DNA from: Bacteroidota bacterium
GTDB taxonomy: Bacteria; Bacteroidota; Bacteroidia; Bacteroidales; F082
DNA length: 44,604 nt
Assembly: GCA_023396415.1 (NCBI GenBank)
Contig: JAEWWJ010000009.1
Location: forward strand, 1 to 44,604
Direction: 5' to 3'
Both the position numbers and the translations under genes were made by a program. The notes under the pieces are model-generated. The model worked only from the letters and a program-made list of their open reading frames with translations. It had not been told where the DNA came from and ran no database searches. Below, piece after piece: positions 26,259 through 34,131 of this stretch; the stretch's first letter is position 1; every line of letters starts with the position of its first letter.

Positions 26259-27071
26259 ATGGATAGAAAGGCTTGGTTGGGTATTGTCTTCACTTTTCTT
26301 GCCGTTTGTTTGCAGGCACAACCCATCTCTTCTACAAGTGAAATCAATGGTGTTGCTTTCGATCAAACATATCTCAAAAGCTATCCCTCACAGGTTTTTC
26401 ATCTGATTAAAATGCCTGCCCGTTTTCAAACCAAAGACTGGGTAGGAGTGGGAGTTGCGGCTTCCGTTTTTGTAGGAATTTATCTCACCGATAGGGAAAT
26501 TTACACCACCATTCAAAGGATTGAAGGCAGCTCAGAAACGAAGCGGTTAGGATGGACAGCTGCTTTTGGCAATGGAATTGTGGCTTTACCCACTCTTGTT
26601 GCAATGTATGTATTGAACGATCAAAATCAAAATCCGCGTGCCCGCGAAGCTGCACTTGCAGGGTTGCAGTCTTTTATCATTGGTGCCGGTGCTGCTTTTG
26701 CAGCCAAACACCTCATGCACAGACCACGCCCCGAACAGCTTTTTGATGCTCGTTATTGGCAAGGGCCCTTTCATTCGTTTTCTTATGATGCTTTCCCATC
26801 GGGTCACAGTTTGCGGGCCTTTGCAACGGCCACCGTTATTGCCGGCTATTATCCCGATCAACCCTTGGTGGGATTGTTGGGTTTTACTCTTGCCGGGTTA
26901 ACCGCTGCTGGCCGATTGGAAAGTGGTGACCATTGGCCGTCTGATGTCTTCGCTGGTGCTGTAATCGGCTATGCCATAGGGCGAAGCATCGTTCATTTCA
27001 ATCAATATAAATCGCAAAAGATTCAACTCTCGATGGACGGAAATTCAGTAGGACTTCGGCTAGTTTTCTAA
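26259..27071 (+). CDS. PAP2-family phosphatase, exported/membrane
   Basis: A 270-residue phosphatase of the type 2 phosphatidic acid phosphatase superfamily. All three catalytic motifs are present: K150 with HRPRP (154-158), PSGH (180-183), and R219 with H225 and D229 in GRLESGDHWPSD. A signal-like N terminus (residues 5-20) and several hydrophobic segments (61-78, 100-120, 133-150, 186-198, 203-217) indicate a membrane location with the active site outside the cytoplasm. Possible substrates are undecaprenyl pyrophosphate, phosphatidylglycerol phosphate or lipid A phosphate. A lipid A deacylase gene lies divergently 1 kb away, but no substrate can be assigned. Two bases separate it from mazG. 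Confidence 0.9.
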   Translation: MDRKAWLGIVFTFLAVCLQAQPISSTSEINGVAFDQTYLKSYPSQVFHLIKMPARFQTKDWVGVGVAASVFVGIYLTDREIYTTIQRIEGSSETKRLGWTAAFGNGIVALPTLVAMYVLNDQNQNPRAREAALAGLQSFIIGAGAAFAAKHLMHRPRPEQLFDARYWQGPFHSFSYDAFPSGHSLRAFATATVIAGYYPDQPLVGLLGFTLAGLTAAGRLESGDHWPSDVFAGAVIGYAIGRSIVHFNQYKSQKIQLSMDGNSVGLRLVF

Positions 27072-27098
27072 ACCAACACAAATGATTCCTAAAAAATG

Positions 27099-27144
27099 AA
27101 ACCCTCATTGGTTTGGCTGAAAGGCTTTTCCAATGAGGGTTTTT
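27099..27144. terminator. Strong bidirectional terminator after the PAP2 gene
   Basis: AAACCCTCATTGG (27099-27111) pairs perfectly over 13 bases with CCAATGAGGGTTT (27130-27142), followed by more T. It separates the mazG-PAP2 operon from the convergent peroxiredoxin gene. Confidence 0.88.
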
Positions 27145-27224
27145 GAATGTGATATGCAACTCCGATTAGGGTTGACCGATCATTAAAATTTGTAGATTCT
27201 TGACAGAGGAGCGCTCAAATTAGT

Positions 27225-27863
27225 TCAAATCAATTCGTGTTTCGAGAGATAACCTGAAACGCCTTCGTGTGTTGCCAACATAGCTTCATCGCCTTGTTTC
27301 CAGTTTGCAGGGCAAACTTCGCCGTTTTCCTCAAAATGCTGTAAAGCATCAACCATGCGCAAAGCCTCGTCAATGCTGCGTCCTAAAGGAAGGTCGTTAA
27401 CTATTTGATGGCGGACAACGCCTTGTTTGTCAATCAAAAACAAGCCGCGATACGCTACAGGCTCACCGTTGAATTCCATTTCACCATCTTCGTTATATAC
27501 AAATTCGCCGGCCAAAACATCGTAATTGCTTGAGATTGTTTTGGTGAGGTCGGAAACCAATGGGTATTTTACACCTTGTATTCCACCATTGTCGCGGGGG
27601 GTGTTCACCCATGCCCAATGCGAAAATTTGGAGTCAATCGAGCAGCCAACAACTGCTACATTGCGACTTTCAAACTCGTCCATTCTTTCTTGAAATGCAA
27701 TGATTTCGGTGGGACAAACAAAAGTGAAATCCAAAGGATAAAAGAAGAAAATCACGTGTTTTTTACCAATGTATTGTTGAAGTGAAAATTTTTCTTCAAA
27801 ATGACCGTCAATCACCGCATCTGCTTCAAAATAGGGGGCTTTTTTTCCTACTAATACTGCCAT
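27225..27863 (-). CDS. Typical 2-Cys peroxiredoxin (AhpC/Prx1 family)
   Basis: A 212-residue thiol peroxidase that reduces hydrogen peroxide, organic peroxides and peroxynitrite. The peroxidatic motif FYPLDFTFVCPTE places the cysteine at residue 50. The resolving cysteine is C184 in GEVCPANWKQG. The C terminus is long, as in the eukaryote-like Prx1 group, and ends SGYLSKHELI. The GGLG/YF features linked to peroxide sensitivity are not clear: GGIQGVKYP is present, while the final helix carries YLSK rather than YF. No AhpF is adjacent, so thioredoxin is the likely reductant. It is monocistronic with a good promoter match upstream. Confidence 0.94.
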   Translation of the reverse strand: MAVLVGKKAPYFEADAVIDGHFEEKFSLQQYIGKKHVIFFFYPLDFTFVCPTEIIAFQERMDEFESRNVAVVGCSIDSKFSHWAWVNTPRDNGGIQGVKYPLVSDLTKTISSNYDVLAGEFVYNEDGEMEFNGEPVAYRGLFLIDKQGVVRHQIVNDLPLGRSIDEALRMVDALQHFEENGEVCPANWKQGDEAMLATHEGVSGYLSKHELI

Positions 27864-27902
27864 GTGTCTAATTTATTTATGTGAATTAATTTTTTCGAGT
27901 TG

Positions 27903-27933
27903 CAAAAATAGTTGATTTATCGTGTTTTACAAT
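27903..27933 (-). promoter_or_regulatory. Promoter of the peroxiredoxin gene
   Basis: On the minus strand the -7 element is TATTTTTG (27910 down to 27903), and the -33 region is ATTG (27933 down to 27930), separated by 19 bases, the standard Bacteroidota spacing. The predicted leader is about 35 bases. It is the best-formed promoter in the window. Confidence 0.55.
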
Positions 27934-28002
27934 CCGTACAGCCGAATAGCAACGGGTTATTTTGTTATTAAAAACGTTTTTACTTATAAAACCAAGCACT
28001 TT

Positions 28003-29376
28003 TTAATCGTGTCGTAACGACTCAACAGGGTCTTGTTCAGCGGCTTTTCGAGCCGGGAGATAACCAAAAACGATACCTACAGTAGCGGCTACACCAAAGC
28101 TAATGGCGATAGACGAAAAGCTTACAATGGTTAAAATGTCAGTCGTTTCGGTGATGGTGCGGGCCATCACAAGTCCTAAGATGATGCCAATCAAACCACC
28201 GCTAATGCTGATCAAGGTGGCTTCGGCAAGAAACTGAAAAATGATGTCGGCTTTGGTAGCTCCTATGGATCTTCTAACGCCAATTTCACGTATGCGTTCC
28301 ATCACCGAGGCCAGCATAATGTTCATGATACCGATGCCACCCACTAAAAGCGATATCCCGGCAATGGCCCCCAGAACAATATTGAAAATATCTTTGGTGC
28401 GTTGCTCTTGTTTGAGAAGCAGCTCAGGCACGGTGATTTCAAAGTCTTCAACGCCCAAATGTCGCCTTTGCAGCATCCTCGAAAGTGTTTGGGTGGTGGC
28501 GCCTAAGTTTTCACTATCATCCACTTGCACTACAATACGATCGAGCTGGTGGTAATTGGCGCTTTCATCGGAAGAGGATGATTCATTGCTAAACGACATC
28601 ATGCTGTTTCCTGAAAAAATGACGCTGGTGTTGCCACCTGAAACTGAGCCGGCGTTTACCAAAGCCCTGTCTTTATAGCGTAAAAGAACTGTTTGAAGGG
28701 GTGCATAAATGTTGTTTTCATAGTCGGCAACACCCACATTTTCAGTGTTTTTATTGCCAGTTAATCGTTTTTCTAAAACACCTACCACTTTCAACCAGAT
28801 GTTACCGCATTTAATTTGTTTTCCAATAGGATTTTCCATTGCGAAAAAACGTGTTTTAACGCCGGGGCCTATGATGCAGACCGGACTTCCGGTCTCGCTT
28901 TGATCGTTGTTGAACAAAGAACCGCTTTCGAGATTAAGACTGAAAACTTCGAAAAAATCGGTGGTAACTCCTTTTAAATTGGCTTGCTGCCTGATTCCAT
29001 CTTTGATGATGCTTGTTTCATAGGAAACTTCAGGGCTGATCCGCTTTACTGTTGGAATAATGCTTTGAATGCTTTGGGCGTCTAAAAGGGTTAATCCTGG
29101 GGAGAACTTTTTCTTTTCCGATTTGCCACTTTCATCACTTTCATCGCTGCTTGATTTGTTTTTATCCACTTTGGCGCTGACAATGATGTTGTTGACACCC
29201 ACCATTTTTATCTGTTCAAGAATTTCCTGTCTGGCACCGTTTCCAATCGCCATCATGGCAATTACAGCCGAAACGCCGAAGATAATTCCAAGTGCGGTTA
29301 AGATAGAGCGGGCCCGATTCGCAAAAACAGCTTCAAGGGCTACCTGCATGATTTCCCAATATCTTTCCGTCTTCAT
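28003..29376 (-). CDS. ABC transporter permease, MacB/FtsX type
   Basis: A 457-residue inner-membrane protein with the MacB permease layout: one membrane helix near residues 21-42 (RSILTALGIIFGVSAVIAMM), a large periplasmic domain, then three helices in the last 130 residues (IFNIVLGAIAGISLLVGGIG, LISISGGLIGIILGLVMA, IAISFGVAATVGIVFGYLP) and the conserved end PARKAAEQDPVESLRHD. Two acidic serine-rich loops (about 70-88 and 265-278) decorate the periplasmic part. It carries no ATP-binding domain and none is adjacent, so the ATPase must come from elsewhere. Its start overlaps the adaptor's stop by one base (TAATG). Such systems export peptides, lipids or drugs mechanically; the cargo is unknown. 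Confidence 0.9.
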   Translation of the reverse strand: MKTERYWEIMQVALEAVFANRARSILTALGIIFGVSAVIAMMAIGNGARQEILEQIKMVGVNNIIVSAKVDKNKSSSDESDESGKSEKKKFSPGLTLLDAQSIQSIIPTVKRISPEVSYETSIIKDGIRQQANLKGVTTDFFEVFSLNLESGSLFNNDQSETGSPVCIIGPGVKTRFFAMENPIGKQIKCGNIWLKVVGVLEKRLTGNKNTENVGVADYENNIYAPLQTVLLRYKDRALVNAGSVSGGNTSVIFSGNSMMSFSNESSSSDESANYHQLDRIVVQVDDSENLGATTQTLSRMLQRRHLGVEDFEITVPELLLKQEQRTKDIFNIVLGAIAGISLLVGGIGIMNIMLASVMERIREIGVRRSIGATKADIIFQFLAEATLISISGGLIGIILGLVMARTITETTDILTIVSFSSIAISFGVAATVGIVFGYLPARKAAEQDPVESLRHD

Positions 29377-30812
29377 TACCTACCTCTTCGTTGTGCGCCT
29401 TGCCTATTGCCGCGGTTATTTCCGGGAGTTTGGGAGCCGGGATTGCTATCACGATTTTCTTGCCTTTTGAGCATCATTTCTTTTTGTTCGGCTTCTTTTT
29501 CGGCGGCAGCTTTCAGCAACGCATCCTGTAGTGCTTGGTCTTCGGCTTTCAATCTGTTCAACTCTTCCGAAGTGAGCATCACTATTTTAAAATCTTCGGG
29601 TTTACCCGGAGGCACCAATTTAACTTTGTCGTTTTCGGTTAAGCCTGCACGGATAACTATCTCATTTTCATTTGATTTTCCTGAAATTACCTGTTGCCTT
29701 CTGTTTCCGATAAATACATATTGAATGCTGTCAATGGCGTGAATGGCCTCGAGCGGGATAAATATTACATCAGCTAATTCGTCAGTGATGATGACGTTTT
29801 TGGTGGTCATAGCCGGACGAACGATGGAGTCGAACTCGTTGACCTCAATTTTTACTTCAAACACCTTGGCATTGCTGTTCCTTAGCTGTTCGCCGATGTT
29901 GGCTACCTCGATCACTTGTCCGGTGAAATTCTTTTCGGGAAAGGCATCAATGCCAATTTCAACGCGTTGTCCAACCTTAACTTTGGAGATATCTACCTCG
30001 TTCACATAAGTTTTTGTAATCATTTCGCGTAAGTTAGGCAGTGTGGCTACTACGTTTTCCCATGAGCTGATGCTTGCTCCAACGCCTCTTTTTTTGCCAT
30101 CCCAATCTCGCTGATAGATCACCATTCCGGCTTTGGGAGCCCTTACGGTGAACTCGTTGCTGAGCTCCACGAATTTTTGAAACTCACTTTGTCTCTTTTT
30201 TAATGCTGTGGCCACCTCTGACATGTTGGCTACTGCTTTTTCATATTTCAATGAATAGTTTCGTACCGCTTGGTCGTATGACCGCTGCGCCCTGTCGAGT
30301 TCAATCTGCACCTGACGTTGTGTGGCTGGTGGTTCATAAATAGATTGATCCACAGCAATTTGTGCTTCTTCCATGGCATACTTGAGGTTCACCAGTTCGT
30401 TGCGTGCAGCCCGCATATCCATCGTGGTGTCTAACTGCGTTTTGATGAAATTGTTCTGATATTGCTCAATTTCAATTTGTTGGTCTTTTATTTTGTTGGT
30501 CAGCTCCGACCTATCGAGTTGGGCCACAAAATTGCCCGAATCTACTATGGTTCCATCTGGTATGATGTCATCAATTTTTAGCTGCCAAATTCTGGCATCG
30601 CGCAATGAGGTAGGCGAGGGACCATAAATCATTTCTGAGCTTTTAGCTTCCAGTTCGCCGGTGGTGGTTACATTGATGGTGAAAAGCCCTTTTTTTGCCT
30701 GCACTTCAATGGTTACTGCATCTTCTGTTTTGGATTGTGTAAAATACCAAACAAAAAAGATAACCAAGAGCAAGCCTCCGATAACGAAATAAATTTTACG
30801 ATTGTCTTTCAT
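29376..30812 (-). CDS. HlyD/MacA-type periplasmic adaptor subunit
   Basis: A 478-residue membrane-fusion protein. An N-terminal anchor helix (residues 6-24) is followed by a barrel-sandwich beginning KKGLFTINVTTTGELEA, a long alpha-hairpin (about 95-210, charged coiled coil), the return lipoyl half VRAPKAGMVIYQ, beta-barrel and membrane-proximal domains. The tail from about 415 is a charged coiled coil ending in an arginine/glycine/glutamine-rich segment (GNNRGNRQGAQRRGR), uncommon in MacA. It should link the permease to an outer membrane channel, but no TolC homologue is in the window. The ATG at 30812 is chosen over a TTG at 30824. It is coupled to the permease and lies 40 bases after moxR. 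Confidence 0.88.
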   Translation of the reverse strand: MKDNRKIYFVIGGLLLVIFFVWYFTQSKTEDAVTIEVQAKKGLFTINVTTTGELEAKSSEMIYGPSPTSLRDARIWQLKIDDIIPDGTIVDSGNFVAQLDRSELTNKIKDQQIEIEQYQNNFIKTQLDTTMDMRAARNELVNLKYAMEEAQIAVDQSIYEPPATQRQVQIELDRAQRSYDQAVRNYSLKYEKAVANMSEVATALKKRQSEFQKFVELSNEFTVRAPKAGMVIYQRDWDGKKRGVGASISSWENVVATLPNLREMITKTYVNEVDISKVKVGQRVEIGIDAFPEKNFTGQVIEVANIGEQLRNSNAKVFEVKIEVNEFDSIVRPAMTTKNVIITDELADVIFIPLEAIHAIDSIQYVFIGNRRQQVISGKSNENEIVIRAGLTENDKVKLVPPGKPEDFKIVMLTSEELNRLKAEDQALQDALLKAAAEKEAEQKEMMLKRQENRDSNPGSQTPGNNRGNRQGAQRRGR

Positions 30813-30852
30813 ACTTGTGAACAAATAAGGTGCAACAAAACGGACAATGAAA

Positions 30853-31818
30853 TTATAGAAGTTTGAGAACGATCTGCTCCATGCTGATGCCCTCAGCTTC
30901 GGCGGTGTAATTGCGAACCAAACGGTGTCTTAAGATAGGCAAAGCCACGGCTTTAACATCTTCAATGTCGGGAGAAAATTTCCCTCGCAATAAAGCATTG
31001 CACTTTGCCCCAATAATGAGGTATTGCGATGCCCTTGGACCGGCGCCCCAACTGATATATTTGTTGGTCCACTCGTGGGCAAGTGCTGTATTGGGTCGGG
31101 TTTTTGAAGCCAAGCCAACTGCGTATTCAAGCACATTGTCGGCTACGGGGACTTTGCGGGTAAGTTGTTGAAAATAAGTAATTTCTTCTGAAGATAAGAC
31201 GGTTTTAGGTTCTTCTTGGGTACTGGTAGTAGTATTTTTTACCACTTGGATTTCTTCTTTAAAGCTGGGATAATCCAACCAGAGGTTGAACATAAAACGG
31301 TCGAGTTGTGCTTCGGGCAAGGGGTATGTGCCTTCCTGCTCGATAGGATTTTGGGTAGCCAGCACAAAAAAAGGTTCTTGCAAACGGTGTGATTGTCCCG
31401 CCACGGTGATGTTTTTTTCCTGCATGGCTTCCAGCAGTGCGGCTTGTGTTTTTGGGGGCGTGCGGTTGATTTCGTCGGCCAGCACGATATTGGCAAAAAC
31501 AGGTCCTTTGATGAATCGAAATTTTCGGCCTTCATCTAAAATCTCCGTTCCAATGATGTCGCTGGGCATTAAATCAGGGGTAAATTGAATACGGTTGTAG
31601 GAGAGTCCCAACACTTTGGCGATGGTGTTGACAAGCAAGGTTTTGGCCAAACCCGGAACGCCCACCAACAAAACGTGTCCTTTGCTAAAGATGGCTATCA
31701 AGGTTTGATGTACAATTTCATCTTGACCCACAATTGTTTTGGCAATTTCGGCTTTGAGGGCGAGGTATTTTTCTTGCATCGCCTTTGCGGCTTCCACGTC
31801 GGAATTGAATGTTATCAT
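30853..31818 (-). CDS. MoxR-family AAA ATPase
   Basis: A 321-residue AAA+ ATPase. Walker A is GVPGLAKT (53-60), Walker B is VLADEINRTPPKTQ (from about 112), sensor 1 is VLATQNPIEQEGTYPLPEAQLDRF, and the C-terminal lid ends LRHRLVRNYTAEAEG, all standard for MoxR. Family members act as chaperones that mature metal-containing or envelope complexes together with von Willebrand factor A proteins. In most Bacteroidota operons moxR is followed by DUF58 and Bat genes; here the next gene is an adaptor subunit, so its partners lie elsewhere or upstream of this window's logic does not apply. It is 55 bases after the SurA-like gene. Confidence 0.93.
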   Translation of the reverse strand: MITFNSDVEAAKAMQEKYLALKAEIAKTIVGQDEIVHQTLIAIFSKGHVLLVGVPGLAKTLLVNTIAKVLGLSYNRIQFTPDLMPSDIIGTEILDEGRKFRFIKGPVFANIVLADEINRTPPKTQAALLEAMQEKNITVAGQSHRLQEPFFVLATQNPIEQEGTYPLPEAQLDRFMFNLWLDYPSFKEEIQVVKNTTTSTQEEPKTVLSSEEITYFQQLTRKVPVADNVLEYAVGLASKTRPNTALAHEWTNKYISWGAGPRASQYLIIGAKCNALLRGKFSPDIEDVKAVALPILRHRLVRNYTAEAEGISMEQIVLKLL

Positions 31819-31873
31819 TTACTTCTGTTCGTTTTGTTGTTAGGTAAGTAATGAAAAGGAGGCACAAATTGCT

Positions 31874-33265
31874 TTACTCCATTTTCCAGTTGAACTCAAA
31901 ATTGCAGTTGGCAAAATCGGGATGAATGTCAACGAAAGCATTTTTCGATTTGTTTTTGATCCAGAGTTCTACGGCTTTTTGTTTCTTTTCCTGCAAAGCC
32001 CACGACTGGATGCGGTTGTAATCGTCGGTGAGGTTAGCTTTGTGCGGTGTGGTTTTTACTACTAGCTTTAGCAAGCGGTAGGCATCTTTCCCGTCTTCCG
32101 TTTTCATTGGAACGGGGTCGCTCAGCTCATTTATTTTGAGTTTATCAACTACAAAAGACACCTGCGGATCGAGTGTTTCGGCTTCAAAGCGCACTCCTCC
32201 GGTGTAGGGGTTGAGCAAAAGTCCACCGTTGGTTTTATTTTCTTCTTGCGAAAATTTCTCAACGGCATCTTCAAAAGTGATGGAGTCGTTGCGGATAAGT
32301 TTGGCAATGGAATCGAGTTCTAATCTGGCTTGTTCAAGGGCCAACGGGCTTACCTTGGTCATCAGCAAAATGTGTCGCACATTGATGTAATCGCCGCGCC
32401 GCTCAATCATCTGGATGATATGAAAACCAGCCTCTGTTTCAACGATATCGCTGATTTCGCCATCGCGCAATTTAAAGCCCACGGCTTCAAATTCGGGATA
32501 CAGTTCGCCTCTGCCATAAAATCCAAGCTCGCCGCCTTTACGTGCCGAGCCTGGGTCTTCGCTGTATAAAACTGCGAGGGTTGAAAATCGTTCGCCCGCC
32601 AAAATACGTTTACGAAACTCATTCAAACGTTCTTTCACTGCCAGCTTTTCATCGGCACTGATAGGTGGTTTTTTAACGATCTGCGCAATTTCATACTCGG
32701 CCGGAACCATTGGAATGCTGTCTTTTGACAGGTTTTTGAAAAAATGCCGTATTTCTTGTGGTGTAACTACCACCTTATCCATAATCACCGCTTGCACTTT
32801 TTGTCCAATGGTTTGTTCTTTAACCATTCGGCGTAGTTCGTTTTTTATCTCATTGACTGACTTATTGTAGTAAGCCTCAAGCTTTTCCTGCGATCCCAAC
32901 TCACTAATAAAGTATTTTAAACGACGTTCCATTTCTTCTTCTATCTGATCGTCGGTAACGGTAATACTGTCAAGCTCAGCTTGGTTGAGCAAAAGTTTCT
33001 GAAAAAGCATATCTTCCAAAATTTTGCAACGGATGTTTTCGGCGCTTCCGCTGATTCCTTTTTGCAAACGCATTTGGGTGTACTGATTTTCAATATCCGA
33101 TTGGAGAATAACGTTTTTGCCCACTACAGCCACCACTTGGTCAATCACCATAGATTGTTGAGCTGTTGCCGCCTGAGAGCTGAAAAGGATGGCGACAAAA
33201 AGAAGGGTTTTGGCTGCTAAATACCTCAAGGTTATTTTGTTGCCGATTGTGTTCAAATTTATCAT
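31874..33265 (-). CDS. SurA-like periplasmic peptidyl-prolyl isomerase
   Basis: A 463-residue periplasmic folding factor. A signal peptide (residues 10-36) precedes a SurA N-terminal chaperone domain (VIDQVVAVVGKNVILQSDIENQ at 39-61). Two parvulin domains follow, about 190-290 (FSTLAVLYSEDPGSARKGGELG, GFHIIQMIERR) and about 293-398 (INVRHILLM, FEDAVEKFSQEENKTNGG). The C terminus continues in charged helices with a terminal KSKNAFVDIHPDF. SurA assists outer membrane barrel assembly. It is the third of three adjacent PPIase-like genes and starts 14 bases after the lipoprotein gene. The ATG at 33265 is the only start upstream of the signal peptide. Confidence 0.93.
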   Translation of the reverse strand: MINLNTIGNKITLRYLAAKTLLFVAILFSSQAATAQQSMVIDQVVAVVGKNVILQSDIENQYTQMRLQKGISGSAENIRCKILEDMLFQKLLLNQAELDSITVTDDQIEEEMERRLKYFISELGSQEKLEAYYNKSVNEIKNELRRMVKEQTIGQKVQAVIMDKVVVTPQEIRHFFKNLSKDSIPMVPAEYEIAQIVKKPPISADEKLAVKERLNEFRKRILAGERFSTLAVLYSEDPGSARKGGELGFYGRGELYPEFEAVGFKLRDGEISDIVETEAGFHIIQMIERRGDYINVRHILLMTKVSPLALEQARLELDSIAKLIRNDSITFEDAVEKFSQEENKTNGGLLLNPYTGGVRFEAETLDPQVSFVVDKLKINELSDPVPMKTEDGKDAYRLLKLVVKTTPHKANLTDDYNRIQSWALQEKKQKAVELWIKNKSKNAFVDIHPDFANCNFEFNWKME

Positions 33266-33279
33266 GGGCGATTAAAGGT

Positions 33280-34131
33280 TCAAAAAATTTCAAAAAGTTC
33301 CTCGTGCAGTGCTTTCGAATAGAGTTCCTCGTGCATCGAACGCAGAAATGATTGTTTTCGTTTGTTTAAAATGATATTCCTAATGTTTTCAGTTTCTAAT
33401 TCCAAGGGTGAAGAACTTTCGCTGATCATATAGTCCTTAAAACGAATCATATAGATAAATGGCTTATCTTTAATTTCAACATATGAATTGTTTTTTAAGA
33501 ACAATTCTTGGTTAAAGGTTTGAATAGGGAGCTGCTGCAAAAGATCGTCGAAACGAATCCAAGTTTCATCACCTATATAAAAGGAGGTTGCGTATTGTTT
33601 TGCCAAATAGTCTATTGTGGCCGACATGATGGTGTCGGGGTCTTTGAGCAAACGCTGAAACCTTTTCAGCTCTTTTGAATCATCGGGCAAAACCACATAA
33701 ACGGCCTTCACAATGTTGTAGCGCAACTGAAAACTACCTTTATTGAGCAAGTAATACGAAGAAATTTCAGATTCTGTAACGTTAGTATCTAACTTTTGTT
33801 TGATCAGTTCGGCCTCGTAGGTGTAGGTAAGGAGAGAGTTTCGATATTCGTCCAATTTCTTGCTGAAATCCTGTTGTTTTTGGGTGAGATTGCGCTCGGC
33901 CTGCTTGATGAGCAGTTTGTTACGAATCCACCCATCTACGTAGCTGGTGACCAAAGCGACGCTGTCTTTTTTTGGTGTGCCCGCGGGAACAACCCCAACC
34001 AAATCGGCGCTGTAAAGATAATTGTCGTAAACCTTGGCAATGGGTGTGCCTTTCTCAGTGTTGTCTGTGAAATTACAGGCAGTCATCACCAAAGCCCCAA
34101 GCAGCAACCCAACCAGTGTTTTAATCTTCAT
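33280..34131 (-). CDS. PPIase-like lipoprotein without a recognisable parvulin domain
   Basis: A 283-residue predicted lipoprotein (MKIKTLVGLLLGALVMTAC, lipidated C19). The helical body (SYVDGWIRNKLLIKQAERNLTQKQQDFSKKL) resembles the N-terminal chaperone region of SurA and PrsA proteins. The segment after about residue 125 has residues like YNIVKAVYVVLPDDSKELKRF at the place of a parvulin domain, but the usual conserved histidine and GGELG-type motif are missing. It is therefore probably a chaperone rather than an isomerase. Its position between a PpiD-like and a SurA-like gene, one base overlapping the first, supports a role in outer membrane protein biogenesis. Confidence 0.8.
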   Translation of the reverse strand: MKIKTLVGLLLGALVMTACNFTDNTEKGTPIAKVYDNYLYSADLVGVVPAGTPKKDSVALVTSYVDGWIRNKLLIKQAERNLTQKQQDFSKKLDEYRNSLLTYTYEAELIKQKLDTNVTESEISSYYLLNKGSFQLRYNIVKAVYVVLPDDSKELKRFQRLLKDPDTIMSATIDYLAKQYATSFYIGDETWIRFDDLLQQLPIQTFNQELFLKNNSYVEIKDKPFIYMIRFKDYMISESSSPLELETENIRNIILNKRKQSFLRSMHEELYSKALHEELFEIF

